Shown one piece after another: positions 17,200 to 26,100 of a stretch of 42,102 nucleotides of DNA. Position 1 is the first letter of the stretch; each line of letters begins with the position of its first letter. A program made the translations under genes and the position numbers. Source of the DNA: Lachnospiraceae bacterium. Lineage in GTDB: Bacteria; Bacillota; Clostridia; Lachnospirales; Lachnospiraceae. Under the pieces are notes generated by a model. The model was not told the DNA's origin, made no database searches, and saw only the letters and a list, made by a program, of their open reading frames with translations. The DNA lies in assembly GCA_017453865.1 (NCBI GenBank), contig JAFTEC010000120.1, positions 1-42,102 on the forward strand, read 5' to 3'.

Positions 17200-19926
17200 A
17201 TGATGAAGTATATTTACAAGGTGAGAACCGGTTTTGTAAAGGTATGCTGTATCCCTTTATTCTTAACGGCTCTTTTTTTCCTTAATACCTGTACGGCAAT
17301 TGCGGCGGAGGATACGGATACTTCAGTAAGTAGCTGCGGCTATATACCGATGGAATGGGACAATTCGGTTCCGGAGCTGGACAGTAATATATCCTATAGA
17401 GAAGGAATAGAGGCTGTGGACGGAGATCATGACGAGGATGGTGGGGAACCACGTCTCCGCTCTTCTTATGAGATATCCGGATCCCTTCCTTCAGCCTATC
17501 CCGCTTCCCATACCGAGGAGGACAAAATAAAAGCATATCTGAAGGAGAACTGCACTCCCACCAGAAGCCAGAACCCCTACGGGACCTGCTGGGCCCATGC
17601 CACCGTCGCCCTTGGCGAGATGTACGGTATAGCAAAGGGAGAAAGGGATAAAAACGTTGATTACAGCGAATTGCATATAATAGATAATTGCTTCAGGCAG
17701 GTTGAAAATCCGGTGGTGGGCGACGAGGAACAGTTGGGCTCCGTAAGCTTTACGGGAGGAAATCTTCTTAATCACGGAGGAAATATATATTATTCGGCGC
17801 AGGTTCTTTCCAAGGGGATAGGATTTGTGGATGAAGCTACGCTTCCGTATAATGACGGAAATTGTAATGCCGTAAATAACGGGACTCTTTCCACGGAGCC
17901 CTTTGGGGATGACATAGCCCATCTTAAATATGCTTTCAGGCTCAATATAAAGATGAATCCGGAGCTTGTGAAGCAGGCAATAAGGGAGAATGGCATTGCC
18001 GGCATCAGTTATTATGATAATTCCGGCTATTTTAACAATACATATAATTCATACTATTGCAGCAATGGAATAGCTCCAAGCCATGCAGTATGTGTTGTGG
18101 GCTGGGATGATGATTTTCCTTCATCATATTTTAATTCGGATCCCGGTGGAAACGGTGCCTGGCTTATCCGGAACAGCTGGAGTGTATCGGATGAGGCTGA
18201 ATTCGGTCATTCTACATATTTCTGGCTTTCCTATAATGACCTGAGTCTGGCCGAGGCGGCTTATGTTTTTGAGCTTTCCCCGGGTGCCGATGAATATGAT
18301 AATAATTATTATTACGATACCCAGTTTCATCTTAATTCCTCCTTATCCGTTTCGGGAAAGATGAAGTCGGCAAATATTTATACCGTTAAGGGACTGAATA
18401 AAAATACTGAAAAGCTTGAGGAGGTGCAGGTATTAACGGATGATAATACAGCCGATAAGGCTTATAAGCTTGAAATCTATTCGGATCTTGACGATGAAAC
18501 CGACCCCGAAAGCGGAACGCTTATTGCAAGTAAGGACGGAAAATTCACATTTCCCGGCATATATACCATTACGCTTGACGACGGCATTATTCTTGAAAAG
18601 GGAAGTCTTTTTTCCGTGATCATAACAATGGACGGTGATAGCGTTGCCATGGAATATCCCTTTGAGGACGGCGGAGGTCTTTCCGTTAAGACCGGGATAA
18701 AACCGGGACAGAGCTTTTTCTTCTATACGGATTCGGGTAAATGGGAGGATATTTCCGATGTTTATCAAAATGGGGAGATCGGTAATTTCTGTATTTCGGC
18801 ACATACAAAGGATTCTGACGACCTGTGGAGCGGGGATTTTACTTTTACACCGCCTGCCTCTTTGACATATGACGGGAAGCCCCATGCGGCGGAGGTCAGA
18901 TCAAGTGGCAAGGATGTGGGGGATATAACGGTCTATTATGCCGAAGAATCCTCATCTGCATGGAGTACGGATGCTCCAAGTGATGCAGGAAATTATAAAG
19001 TAAAGATTGATGTATCCGGTGGCAGCTCACATGGAGCGCAGAAGGATATTTCAGGAAGCGACTGGGTATTTACGGTTTCAAAGGCAGAGCAGTCAGGCGT
19101 TTCTCTTTCCGGACCTGAAAAGGTTTCGATCCTTGACGGTGAATTCCGGGTTGAAGCCGGGGGAGGTGAGGCAGGAGAGTATGTCTTTTCTTCAAACGAT
19201 ACCTCTGTTCTTGAGGTTGATGACAGCGGAGCCGTCACACCGAAGGGCCAAGGCACTGCAACCATCAGTGTATATAGGGAAGAAAGCCTGAATTATCTGA
19301 GATCAAATACGGATTCACTTACCATAGAGGTTTATGACGGGTCAGGAAAAGGGGAAGAGGAAAAGAAAGAAGAGGAAAAGAGTGAGGAGATCAGATTAAA
19401 GCTTGCGGACGGAAGTGAATTTGTTCTGCTTCATGATACGGAATATAATACCTATAAGACCACGGACGGAAAGGATGTCATTGTCATAGGCAGCATAAGC
19501 GGAAACAGTGCCGGTACACCCGTATATCAATATACGGGTAAAAAGATAGTCCCCGGAAAGAACGGTTATGTATTCTATAACGGAGCTCTCTACATCTACG
19601 GTACGGATTATAAGCTTTCCTTCAAAAAAAATAAAAACAGGGGAAGTGCCGTGCTTACGGTCAAATGGCTGAAAGGAAGCGTTCCGTATGCTGACGGAGA
19701 GAGGAAAACAAAACTAAGCTTTAATATCATTGAAAGAACCGTGTCTGAAAATATGATAAGTCTTGACGTAAGAAAGGATAAGATAAAAAAGATCACGGTT
19801 AACGACGGAGAGCTAAGCATTAAAGCAAAAAAGAAGGATTACAGCTATTCCGGGAATGCAGCGGAGGGCTTCAATATAATATTTAGGAATAATTTCAAGG
19901 GAACTGTATTTAAGAAACTTAATTAA
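17200..19926 (+). CDS. Secreted papain-like (C1) cysteine protease with lectin-like and Ig-like domains
   Basis: A 908-residue exported protein with a signal peptide of about 36 residues. The mature N-terminal domain is a C1 peptidase with all four catalytic elements: oxyanion Gln124 (TRSQNPYG), nucleophile Cys130 (GTCWAHA), His295 (APSHAVCVVGWDDD) and Asn325 (WLIRNSW). A beta-rich region typical of bacterial C1 proteases (lectin-like, about 365-520) follows, then an MBG/YDG-type module (about 540-620), a BIG_2 Ig-like module (about 640-710), a Lys/Glu-rich linker and a C-terminal beta domain with no sorting signal. It should cleave proteins outside the cell. The start at ATG 17200 has AAGGA 8 bases upstream; a second ATG follows immediately. 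Confidence 0.9.
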   Translation: MMKYIYKVRTGFVKVCCIPLFLTALFFLNTCTAIAAEDTDTSVSSCGYIPMEWDNSVPELDSNISYREGIEAVDGDHDEDGGEPRLRSSYEISGSLPSAYPASHTEEDKIKAYLKENCTPTRSQNPYGTCWAHATVALGEMYGIAKGERDKNVDYSELHIIDNCFRQVENPVVGDEEQLGSVSFTGGNLLNHGGNIYYSAQVLSKGIGFVDEATLPYNDGNCNAVNNGTLSTEPFGDDIAHLKYAFRLNIKMNPELVKQAIRENGIAGISYYDNSGYFNNTYNSYYCSNGIAPSHAVCVVGWDDDFPSSYFNSDPGGNGAWLIRNSWSVSDEAEFGHSTYFWLSYNDLSLAEAAYVFELSPGADEYDNNYYYDTQFHLNSSLSVSGKMKSANIYTVKGLNKNTEKLEEVQVLTDDNTADKAYKLEIYSDLDDETDPESGTLIASKDGKFTFPGIYTITLDDGIILEKGSLFSVIITMDGDSVAMEYPFEDGGGLSVKTGIKPGQSFFFYTDSGKWEDISDVYQNGEIGNFCISAHTKDSDDLWSGDFTFTPPASLTYDGKPHAAEVRSSGKDVGDITVYYAEESSSAWSTDAPSDAGNYKVKIDVSGGSSHGAQKDISGSDWVFTVSKAEQSGVSLSGPEKVSILDGEFRVEAGGGEAGEYVFSSNDTSVLEVDDSGAVTPKGQGTATISVYREESLNYLRSNTDSLTIEVYDGSGKGEEEKKEEEKSEEIRLKLADGSEFVLLHDTEYNTYKTTDGKDVIVIGSISGNSAGTPVYQYTGKKIVPGKNGYVFYNGALYIYGTDYKLSFKKNKNRGSAVLTVKWLKGSVPYADGERKTKLSFNIIERTVSENMISLDVRKDKIKKITVNDGELSIKAKKKDYSYSGNAAEGFNIIFRNNFKGTVFKKLN

Positions 19927-19941
19927 AGGAGAGGAAAAGAA

Positions 19942-21138
19942 ATGTCAAAGATCCGGATGAAGACACCGATAGTTGAGATGGACGGGGATGAGATGACCCG
20001 TATCATCTGGCAGTATATTAAGGATGAGCTTATTTATCCCTATATTGACCTTAAGAGTGAATACTATGATCTGGGGTTAAAGCACAGGGATGAGACGGGA
20101 GACCGGGTGACCGTTGATTCCGCGAAAGCCGCCTTAAAATACGGCGTGGCGGTGAAGTGCGCTACCATTACCCCGAACGATGCGAGGGTTAAGGAGTATG
20201 ACCTGAAGGAGATGTATAAGAGCCCGAACGGCACCATAAGGGGAATAATGGACGGAACGATCTTCAGGGCGCCGATCCTTATAAAGGGTGTGAGACCCCA
20301 TGTATGGAACTGGGAGAAGCCCATAACCCTTGCCCGTCACGGCTACGGGGATGTTTATAAGAATACGGAGATAAAGGTGCCGGGGGCCGGAAAGGCGGAG
20401 CTCGTATTTACCGCCGATGACGGAAGCGAGATCAGAAGGACCATCCACGAATTCAAGGGACCGGGAGTCTTGCAGGGCATGCACAATATGGACAGCTCAA
20501 TAGAGAGCTTTGCAAGGAGCTGCATGAATTATGCCTTAAGTATGAAGCAGGATCTGTGGTTTGCTTCAAAGGACACTATTTCAAAGATCTATGACGGCGA
20601 TTTCAGGGATATCTTTGAAAGGGTTTATGAGGAGGAATTTAAGAAGAGCTTCGACGAGGCGGGGATAGAATATTTTTATACCCTTATAGATGATGCGGTC
20701 GCAAGGGTCATGAGGAGTAAGGGAGGCTTTATATGGGCCTGCAAGAATTATGACGGGGATGTAATGAGCGATATGATGGCTGCGGCCTGCGGCTCACTTG
20801 CAATGATGACCTCAGTCCTTGTGAGTCCCGACGGAAAATATGAGTACGAGGCTGCCCACGGAACCGTGCAGAGGCATTATTATAAGCACCTTAAGGGAGA
20901 GGAGACCAGCACAAATTCCGTTGCCACCATCTTTGCCTGGAGCGGGGCACTGCGTAAGAGGGGTGAGCTTGACGGAATAGCTGAGCTTCAGGACTTCGCG
21001 GACAGGCTTGAAAAAGCTACCCTTGATACGATAGAAGGCGGCGAAATGACAGGGGATCTCGCGCTGATTTCGGAGCTTCCGGATGTAAAGAAGCTTAATA
21101 CCCTGGACTTTATCAAGGCTGTGCGGGAAAGGCTTTAA
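19942..21138 (+). CDS. icd: NADP-dependent isocitrate dehydrogenase
   Basis: A 398-residue enzyme of the dimeric, eukaryote-like IDH class that converts isocitrate to 2-oxoglutarate with reduction of NADP+. The N-terminal [15 protein letters not shown] motif, [19 protein letters not shown] substrate loop, [10 protein letters not shown] and the [10 protein letters not shown] coenzyme motif are all present; the HGTVQRH sequence fits NADP preference. Length is close to that of the family. In fermentative Clostridia it mainly supplies 2-oxoglutarate for glutamate synthesis. It lies 15 bases after the secreted protease gene, with an AGGAGAGG ribosome site, and 10 bases before an ABC-F gene. Confidence 0.95.
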   Translation: MSKIRMKTPIVEMDGDEMTRIIWQYIKDELIYPYIDLKSEYYDLGLKHRDETGDRVTVDSAKAALKYGVAVKCATITPNDARVKEYDLKEMYKSPNGTIRGIMDGTIFRAPILIKGVRPHVWNWEKPITLARHGYGDVYKNTEIKVPGAGKAELVFTADDGSEIRRTIHEFKGPGVLQGMHNMDSSIESFARSCMNYALSMKQDLWFASKDTISKIYDGDFRDIFERVYEEEFKKSFDEAGIEYFYTLIDDAVARVMRSKGGFIWACKNYDGDVMSDMMAAACGSLAMMTSVLVSPDGKYEYEAAHGTVQRHYYKHLKGEETSTNSVATIFAWSGALRKRGELDGIAELQDFADRLEKATLDTIEGGEMTGDLALISELPDVKKLNTLDFIKAVRERL

Positions 21139-21148
21139 GCGGAGCCCT

Positions 21149-23041
21149 ATGCTGTTACAGGTAAGCAATATAAATAAAGCCTTCGGGGATAATGAGCTCT
21201 TAAAGGACTGCTCCTTTCATATAGAGGAAAAGGAAAGGTGTGCCCTTGTAGGTAATAACGGAACCGGTAAGACCACGCTTCTTAAGATAATTACCGGCCT
21301 TATACCTAAGGACAGCGGGACCGTTACCTTAAAGTCAGGTGCAAGCGCAGGCTATCTTTCCCAGCTTGATGCGGTCTCATCTGAAAATACGATCCTTCAG
21401 GAGCTTACTCTTTCAAAGCAGGATATCCTTGACGAGGAGGAGGAAATAAAGGAGCTGTCCTTAAGGATGAAGGGCTTAAGCGGCGATGAGCTGAAAAAAG
21501 CCATGGACCGTTACGCTGCATTGCAGCATGACTTTGAATTAAAAAACGGATATGCCGCAAGGAGTGAGATTACCGGAGTATTAAAGGGCTTAGGCTTTTC
21601 CGAAGCGGAGGGAGGAAAGATCTGCGACCACTTATCCGGCGGGCAGAAGACCCGGGTGGCTCTCGGGAAGATCCTCCTTACAAAGCCGGACCTTATAATC
21701 CTTGACGAACCCACAAACCATCTGGATATTTCCTCTATCGAGTGGCTTGAGGGTTTTTTAAGGAGCTACAGGGGCGCAGTGCTCCTCGTGTCCCATGACA
21801 GATTCTTCCTTGACAGGGTGGTCACAAAGGTATTTGCCCTCGAAAACGGGACGGTACGTACCTATGACGGAAACTACAGCACCTTCAGTGAAAAGCAAAA
21901 GGCACTCCGGGAGGCACGTATCAAGGCTTATATGAGAGAGCAGGAGGAGATAAAGCACCACGAAGAGGTCATAAGCAGATTAAAGCAGTTTAACCGGGAG
22001 AAATCCATCAAAAGGGCGGAGTCCAGGGAAAAGCTCCTTTCGAAAATGGAGAGACTCGATAAGCCGGAGGAGGAAAGGGAGATAAGCATAAGGATCACCC
22101 CCTCCATAGAGAGCGGAAATGATGTATTAAGTGTTGAAGGCTTAAGCAAGTCATTTCCCGGGAATCCGTTATTTAAGGATATTTCCTTTGACATAAGGAA
22201 GGGAGAGAGGGTCGCCCTTATCGGTATGAACGGGACGGGGAAGACCACTCTTCTAAAGATCATAAATAAGATGGAGAAGGCGGACAGCGGTTCTGTCCGC
22301 CCGGGAACAAATGTGAAGATCGGCTATTACGATCAGGAGCATCAGGTCCTCCATAATGAAAAGAGCCTTTTTCAGGAAATGAGCGATGCCTTTCCGATGC
22401 TCACCAATACGAAGATCAGGAACGTGCTGGCGTCCTTTCTTTTTACCGGAGATGATGTCTTTAAGCTTATCGGGGATCTGTCCGGGGGAGAGCGGGGCAG
22501 GGTGGCGCTTTCGAAGCTGATGCTGTCAAATGCGAATTTCCTTCTTCTTGACGAGCCTACAAACCATCTTGACACCTCCAGTAAGGAAATACTGGAGGAA
22601 GCCCTTAATGAATACACGGGTACGGTGTTCTTCGTAAGCCATGACCGCTTCTTTATAAATAAGACCGCCACAAGGATACTGGATCTAAAGGATATGGAGA
22701 TAAGGAGCTATCCCGGGAATTATGATTATTATCTGGAGAAACGGGAGGAAGTGACGGAGGAGGCTGCAGAGCGGACCGGGAGCACTGGTGAAAATGCCCT
22801 GTCCTGGGCTCAGCAAAAGTCGGAGCAGGCAAGGATCAGAAAGCAGCAGAATGACATCAGGCGTCTGGAGGAAGAGATAGAAGGAAACGAGAAAAGGACC
22901 GCAGAGATAAACGCTCTTATGACGGATCAAAAGATCTCAACGGATGCCCAAAGATTAAATGAGCTTACGACTGAGCTGTCGGAGCTTGAGAGGAAAAATA
23001 CGGAGCTTATGGACAAATGGGAGTTACTTCAATCAGATTGA
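21149..23041 (+). CDS. ABC-F family ATPase
   Basis: A 630-residue protein with two ABC ATPase domains and no membrane segments, as in ABC-F proteins that act on the ribosome. The first domain has Walker A GNNGTGKTT (about 35-43), LSGGQKTRVALGK and IILDEPTNHLD. The second has GMNGTGKTT, LSGGERGRVALSK and LLLDEPTNHLD. The linker between them is charged (KQFNREKSIKRAESREKLLSK), and a C-terminal coiled-coil (about 560-630) follows. This architecture resembles YdiF/YkpA/Uup-type housekeeping ABC-F more than a dedicated antibiotic-resistance factor, but this cannot be settled here. The stop codon overlaps the -35 box of the rex promoter. Confidence 0.92.
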   Translation: MLLQVSNINKAFGDNELLKDCSFHIEEKERCALVGNNGTGKTTLLKIITGLIPKDSGTVTLKSGASAGYLSQLDAVSSENTILQELTLSKQDILDEEEEIKELSLRMKGLSGDELKKAMDRYAALQHDFELKNGYAARSEITGVLKGLGFSEAEGGKICDHLSGGQKTRVALGKILLTKPDLIILDEPTNHLDISSIEWLEGFLRSYRGAVLLVSHDRFFLDRVVTKVFALENGTVRTYDGNYSTFSEKQKALREARIKAYMREQEEIKHHEEVISRLKQFNREKSIKRAESREKLLSKMERLDKPEEEREISIRITPSIESGNDVLSVEGLSKSFPGNPLFKDISFDIRKGERVALIGMNGTGKTTLLKIINKMEKADSGSVRPGTNVKIGYYDQEHQVLHNEKSLFQEMSDAFPMLTNTKIRNVLASFLFTGDDVFKLIGDLSGGERGRVALSKLMLSNANFLLLDEPTNHLDTSSKEILEEALNEYTGTVFFVSHDRFFINKTATRILDLKDMEIRSYPGNYDYYLEKREEVTEEAAERTGSTGENALSWAQQKSEQARIRKQQNDIRRLEEEIEGNEKRTAEINALMTDQKISTDAQRLNELTTELSELERKNTELMDKWELLQSD

Positions 23042-23055
23042 CAGTTTCTTAACAA
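23038..23055 (+). promoter_or_regulatory. Candidate Rex operator overlapping the rex promoter
   Basis: TTGACAG-tttc-TTAACAA fits the clostridial Rex consensus TTGTTAA-N4-TTAACAA in the right half-site exactly and in 4 of 7 positions of the left. It covers the -35 and the start of the spacer of the rex promoter, so binding would block transcription. Known Rex autoregulation in other Firmicutes supports the idea; the imperfect left half keeps it tentative. Confidence 0.45.
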
Positions 23056-23066
23056 TCCACTATACT
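23038..23066 (+). promoter_or_regulatory. Near-consensus sigma-A promoter for rex
   Basis: TTGACA at 23038-23043, a 17-base spacer, then TATACT at 23061-23066. This is a perfect -35, ideal spacing and a 5/6 -10. Its -35 overlaps the last codon and stop of the ABC-F gene. A 13-base sequence TCAGATTGACAGT that includes this -35 is repeated exactly at 23104-23116, where the matching -10 (TATCCG) is poor. Confidence 0.8.
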
Positions 23067-23149
23067 TTATTTTGTGGCTTTGCCAAGGATGTTTGGTTGA
23101 TCTTCAGATTGACAGTGATTCAGCGGTGCAATATCCGGATCGGTGTTTT

Positions 23150-23806
23150 ATGTCGGAAAAAGAGATTTCAAGAGCAGTCATAAGGCGGCTTCCCCGGTAC
23201 TTCAGGTTCCTGGGAGAGCTAAGGGACGCGGGAGTGGAGAAGATCTCTTCCCACGATCTGTCTCTTATAATGCATGTCACGGCTTCCCAGATAAGACAGG
23301 ACTTAAATAATTTCGGAGGCTTCGGTCAGCAGGGCTACGGCTATAATGTCAAGTATCTCTATGACGAGATAGGTAAGATACTCGGTCTCGATCAGGAGCA
23401 TAATGTGATTATAATCGGCGCCGGAAACCTTGGAAGTGCTCTTGCGGGATACGGGAATTTCGCCAACAGGGGCTTTATCGTAAAGGGCGCCTTTGATGTG
23501 AATCCGGCTCTGGTGGGGCAGTATATAAGGAATGTGCCCATTATGCCAATGAGCGAGCTTCCGGATTTTATCGAGAAGAATAATATCGATATCGCGGTCA
23601 TAGCGATACCCAAGGCACAGGCGGTGGGGGCAGCCGCAACCCTGGTTTCCTGCGGTATAAAGGCTATATGGAATTTTTCGCATGTGGATCTTGAAGTGCC
23701 GGATGATGTGATAGTTGAGTCGGTGCATCTTTCGGAAAGCCTTATGAGGCTCTCCTATAATTTAAACAGGGTTCAGGAGGGAGAGGAACCCGATACCGGA
23801 AATTAA
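23150..23806 (+). CDS. rex: Redox-sensing transcriptional repressor Rex
   Basis: A Rex repressor of 218 residues when started at ATG 23150 (MSEKEISRAVIRRLPRYFRFL), the usual Rex N-terminus. An upstream in-frame ATG at 23072 adds 26 unrelated residues and lies only 6 bases past the -10 box, so I reject it. The winged-helix DNA-binding part (about 1-75) contains VTASQIRQDLNNFGGFGQQGYGY, highly typical of Rex. The Rossmann domain carries GAGNLGSALAGY for NADH/NAD+ sensing. When NADH is high, Rex leaves DNA and fermentation genes are expressed. It has its own promoter and a possible self-operator upstream. The ribosome site before 23150 is weak. Confidence 0.95.
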   Translation: MSEKEISRAVIRRLPRYFRFLGELRDAGVEKISSHDLSLIMHVTASQIRQDLNNFGGFGQQGYGYNVKYLYDEIGKILGLDQEHNVIIIGAGNLGSALAGYGNFANRGFIVKGAFDVNPALVGQYIRNVPIMPMSELPDFIEKNNIDIAVIAIPKAQAVGAAATLVSCGIKAIWNFSHVDLEVPDDVIVESVHLSESLMRLSYNLNRVQEGEEPDTGN

Positions 23807-23825
23807 AGGGGTTATATAGTTTATC

Positions 23826-24533
23826 ATGGCTCAGGATAATAACGACGAGCGTTTCCAGGCAGCATTACTGGGAAAGAATATTCCGACCCTTACCCTCGAC
23901 AATAAGTGGCATAAGCTTATGGCCGAGGTTGGGAAGACTGACCGCATGGAGGAGCTTGAAAATACGATAAATAAGCTCGTTAAAGAGCAGGGAAGGATAA
24001 ATAACGAGCTTAAGGACCTAAAAAAAATAAAGAATAATCTCATGGATGAGATAGTCAGCAATATGGAGGGTGCCGAAAGGTCGGCCGCAGGGAGCAGCGC
24101 CAAGAAAAAGCTTGATGAGAGTAAGCGCCTTATAGATGAGATAAATGAAAAAGTGGACGCTTATAATGATGAGCTTCTGGATCTTCCGAAGGAGATAGCC
24201 GAAGCGAATACGGAGCTTATGCTCTTAACCATGAGAGAGAGCTACAACCTTATAAAGAGCAATACAAAGGATATTGAAGAGATCGGCGGCTGGATAAAGA
24301 CCATGCGTATGGAGCTTAAGAGAAATATCCTCAGGAAGCAGCATATGGAGCTTGTCAACGTGCAGCTCTATACCTTTATGCAGGGAATCTTCGGTCCGGA
24401 TGTCCTTGATATCTTTGATATCGATTATGACATAGAGGGAACCCGCCAGGCCCTCCTTGCGAAGAGAGAGGCCATCAGGGAAGAAAGGGAAAGGGAAGCC
24501 GGGAAAAAGGAAGAAAAGAAGCCCGGAGAATGA
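23826..24533 (+). CDS. Conserved coiled-coil protein of unknown function
   Basis: I do not recognise a named family for this 235-residue soluble protein. It is mostly helical and strongly charged, with a heptad-like segment at about 40-75 (MEELENTINKLVKEQGRINN) and another at about 95-135. A mixed middle part contains GGWIKTMRMELKRNILRKQ. A Phe/Asp-rich patch (FGPDVLDIFDIDYDIEG, about 190-206) precedes a very basic/acidic C-terminal tail. No signal peptide, membrane helix or cysteine motif is visible. It sits 19 bases after rex and directly before the NAD(P)HX repair gene, with an AAAGGGG ribosome site. It may be a structural or scaffold protein; function is open. Confidence 0.8.
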   Translation: MAQDNNDERFQAALLGKNIPTLTLDNKWHKLMAEVGKTDRMEELENTINKLVKEQGRINNELKDLKKIKNNLMDEIVSNMEGAERSAAGSSAKKKLDESKRLIDEINEKVDAYNDELLDLPKEIAEANTELMLLTMRESYNLIKSNTKDIEEIGGWIKTMRMELKRNILRKQHMELVNVQLYTFMQGIFGPDVLDIFDIDYDIEGTRQALLAKREAIREEREREAGKKEEKKPGE

Positions 24534-24534
24534 T

Positions 24535-26091
24535 ATGAGCTTTATCCTTAGCAGAGATGAAATGAGAGACGCCGACAGCCGTACAGCCATGGAACTGCAT
24601 GTTCCGTCTGCTGTTTTAATGGAAAGAGCAGCGCTCCTTACCGCCGGACGGGTCATAAAGAGGCTCGATGATATTTCGGGAAAGAAGCCTTACGGGAAAA
24701 AGGTGCTTATCGCCTGCGGCCCCGGAAATAACGGCGGAGACGGCTTTGCCTGCGGGCGTATCCTTATGGAAAGGGATATTTTCGTGGAATTCCTGTTTGT
24801 CGGACAGGAGGAAAAAATGTCTCCTCTTGAAAGGGAGCAGTATCTGTCTGTAAGGGCATTAAAGGAGGACGCCGTATTCTTCGGATCGATTCCGGTTATT
24901 GACCATGATGTCATAGTGGATGCGGTCTTCGGGATCTCCCTTTCAAGGAAGGTTGAGGGAGAATTTGCCGGGATCATCGAAAGGATAAATGACGGGAAAA
25001 AGCAGGGTGCCTTTGTTATTTCCATAGACATCCCAAGCGGCATAGACGCGGACAGTGCTTTAGTGCAGGGAGTTGCGGTTCATGCGGATGAAACGGTGTC
25101 CTGCGGCTTCTTAAAGCCAGGGAATGTGCTTTTCCCCGGGGCTCTTTATAATGGGGAGCTTATCGAGGGAAATATAGGCATCACCGAAAAGTCATTAAAA
25201 CAAAGACCCAGGATATCCTGTCTCGAGGACAGAGAGATACGTCTCCCGGATAGAAAGGCGGACTCAAACAAGGGAAGCTACGGGAAGGTCCTGATCGCAG
25301 CGGGAAGCGAAAGGATAGCGGGGGCAGCGATCCTCTCGGCTAAAGCGGCTCTAAGGACCGGCTGCGGTATGGTTATGGTGCTTACCCATGAAAAAAACAG
25401 GATAAGTATACAGACCACGCTGCCGGAAGCACTCGTCACCACCTATGATGAAAGCAGCTTCAGCGGGGAGAAGAGCGGCCAGACCTCGCTCTTTGACAGT
25501 GTCGCTAAGAATATCGAAGACATAGTGAAGGAGGCTGTTTCCTGGAGCAGCGTCATCGCGGCAGGCCCCGGGATCGGCACGGACACGGATTCGGAAAGGC
25601 TACTTAAGGCAATACTTGATAATGCGGGGAGCCGCCCACTTGTACTTGATGCCGATGCGCTGAATATCATTTCAAATAATACCGAGCTTCTGTCGGGAGT
25701 TTCAGCTGAAACCGTGATCACCCCGCATTTAATGGAAATGTCAAGGCTTACGGGGATCCCGGTAAGGGAGGTCAAGACCCATATCATGGATATTGCGTCT
25801 GACTTTGCTTCGGGCTACCATTTAAGCGTCGTATTAAAGGACTCCCGTACCGTTACTGCTTTCAGCAATAAGGACATTGTGATAAACCTTAACGGGAATA
25901 ATGGAATGGCGACGGCGGGCAGCGGGGATGTGCTTACGGGTATCATCGCTTCCCTCATAGGTCAGGGTGTGGATACCGAGAGGGCCGCGGCTCTGGGGGT
26001 TGCGCTCCACGGCAGGGCCGGGGACAGGGCTATGAAAGAGCGTGGCGCCCACGGGATGACCGCGACGGATATTATCGAGAATATTGGGTAA
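24535..26091 (+). CDS. nnr: Bifunctional NAD(P)H-hydrate epimerase / ADP-dependent dehydratase
   Basis: A 518-residue repair enzyme that rescues hydrated NAD(P)H. The N-terminal half is the YjeF_N epimerase with the loop CGPGNNGGDGFACGR; the C-terminal half is the ribokinase-like carbohydrate kinase/dehydratase with GSYGKVLIAAGS, AAGPGIGTD and the signature NGMATAGSGDVLTGIIA. I chose ATG 24535 because it has GGAG 6 bases upstream and gives the normal family N-terminus (MSFILSRDEMRDADSRT); a start at 24457 would add 26 basic residues overlapping the previous gene. It lies directly after the coiled-coil gene and before alanine racemase, an order often seen in Firmicutes. Confidence 0.94.
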   Translation: MSFILSRDEMRDADSRTAMELHVPSAVLMERAALLTAGRVIKRLDDISGKKPYGKKVLIACGPGNNGGDGFACGRILMERDIFVEFLFVGQEEKMSPLEREQYLSVRALKEDAVFFGSIPVIDHDVIVDAVFGISLSRKVEGEFAGIIERINDGKKQGAFVISIDIPSGIDADSALVQGVAVHADETVSCGFLKPGNVLFPGALYNGELIEGNIGITEKSLKQRPRISCLEDREIRLPDRKADSNKGSYGKVLIAAGSERIAGAAILSAKAALRTGCGMVMVLTHEKNRISIQTTLPEALVTTYDESSFSGEKSGQTSLFDSVAKNIEDIVKEAVSWSSVIAAGPGIGTDTDSERLLKAILDNAGSRPLVLDADALNIISNNTELLSGVSAETVITPHLMEMSRLTGIPVREVKTHIMDIASDFASGYHLSVVLKDSRTVTAFSNKDIVINLNGNNGMATAGSGDVLTGIIASLIGQGVDTERAAALGVALHGRAGDRAMKERGAHGMTATDIIENIG

Positions 26092-26100
26092 AAGATCTTA

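Noticed and set aside
23072..23149. N-terminal extension of Rex from ATG 23072
   Set aside because: It adds 26 residues unlike any Rex, starts only 6 bases after the -10 box, and the standard Rex N-terminus begins at 23150.
24457..24534. Upstream start of the NAD(P)HX repair enzyme
   Set aside because: The extension is a Lys/Arg-rich out-of-frame reading of the previous gene; ATG 24535 has a proper ribosome site and normal N-terminus.
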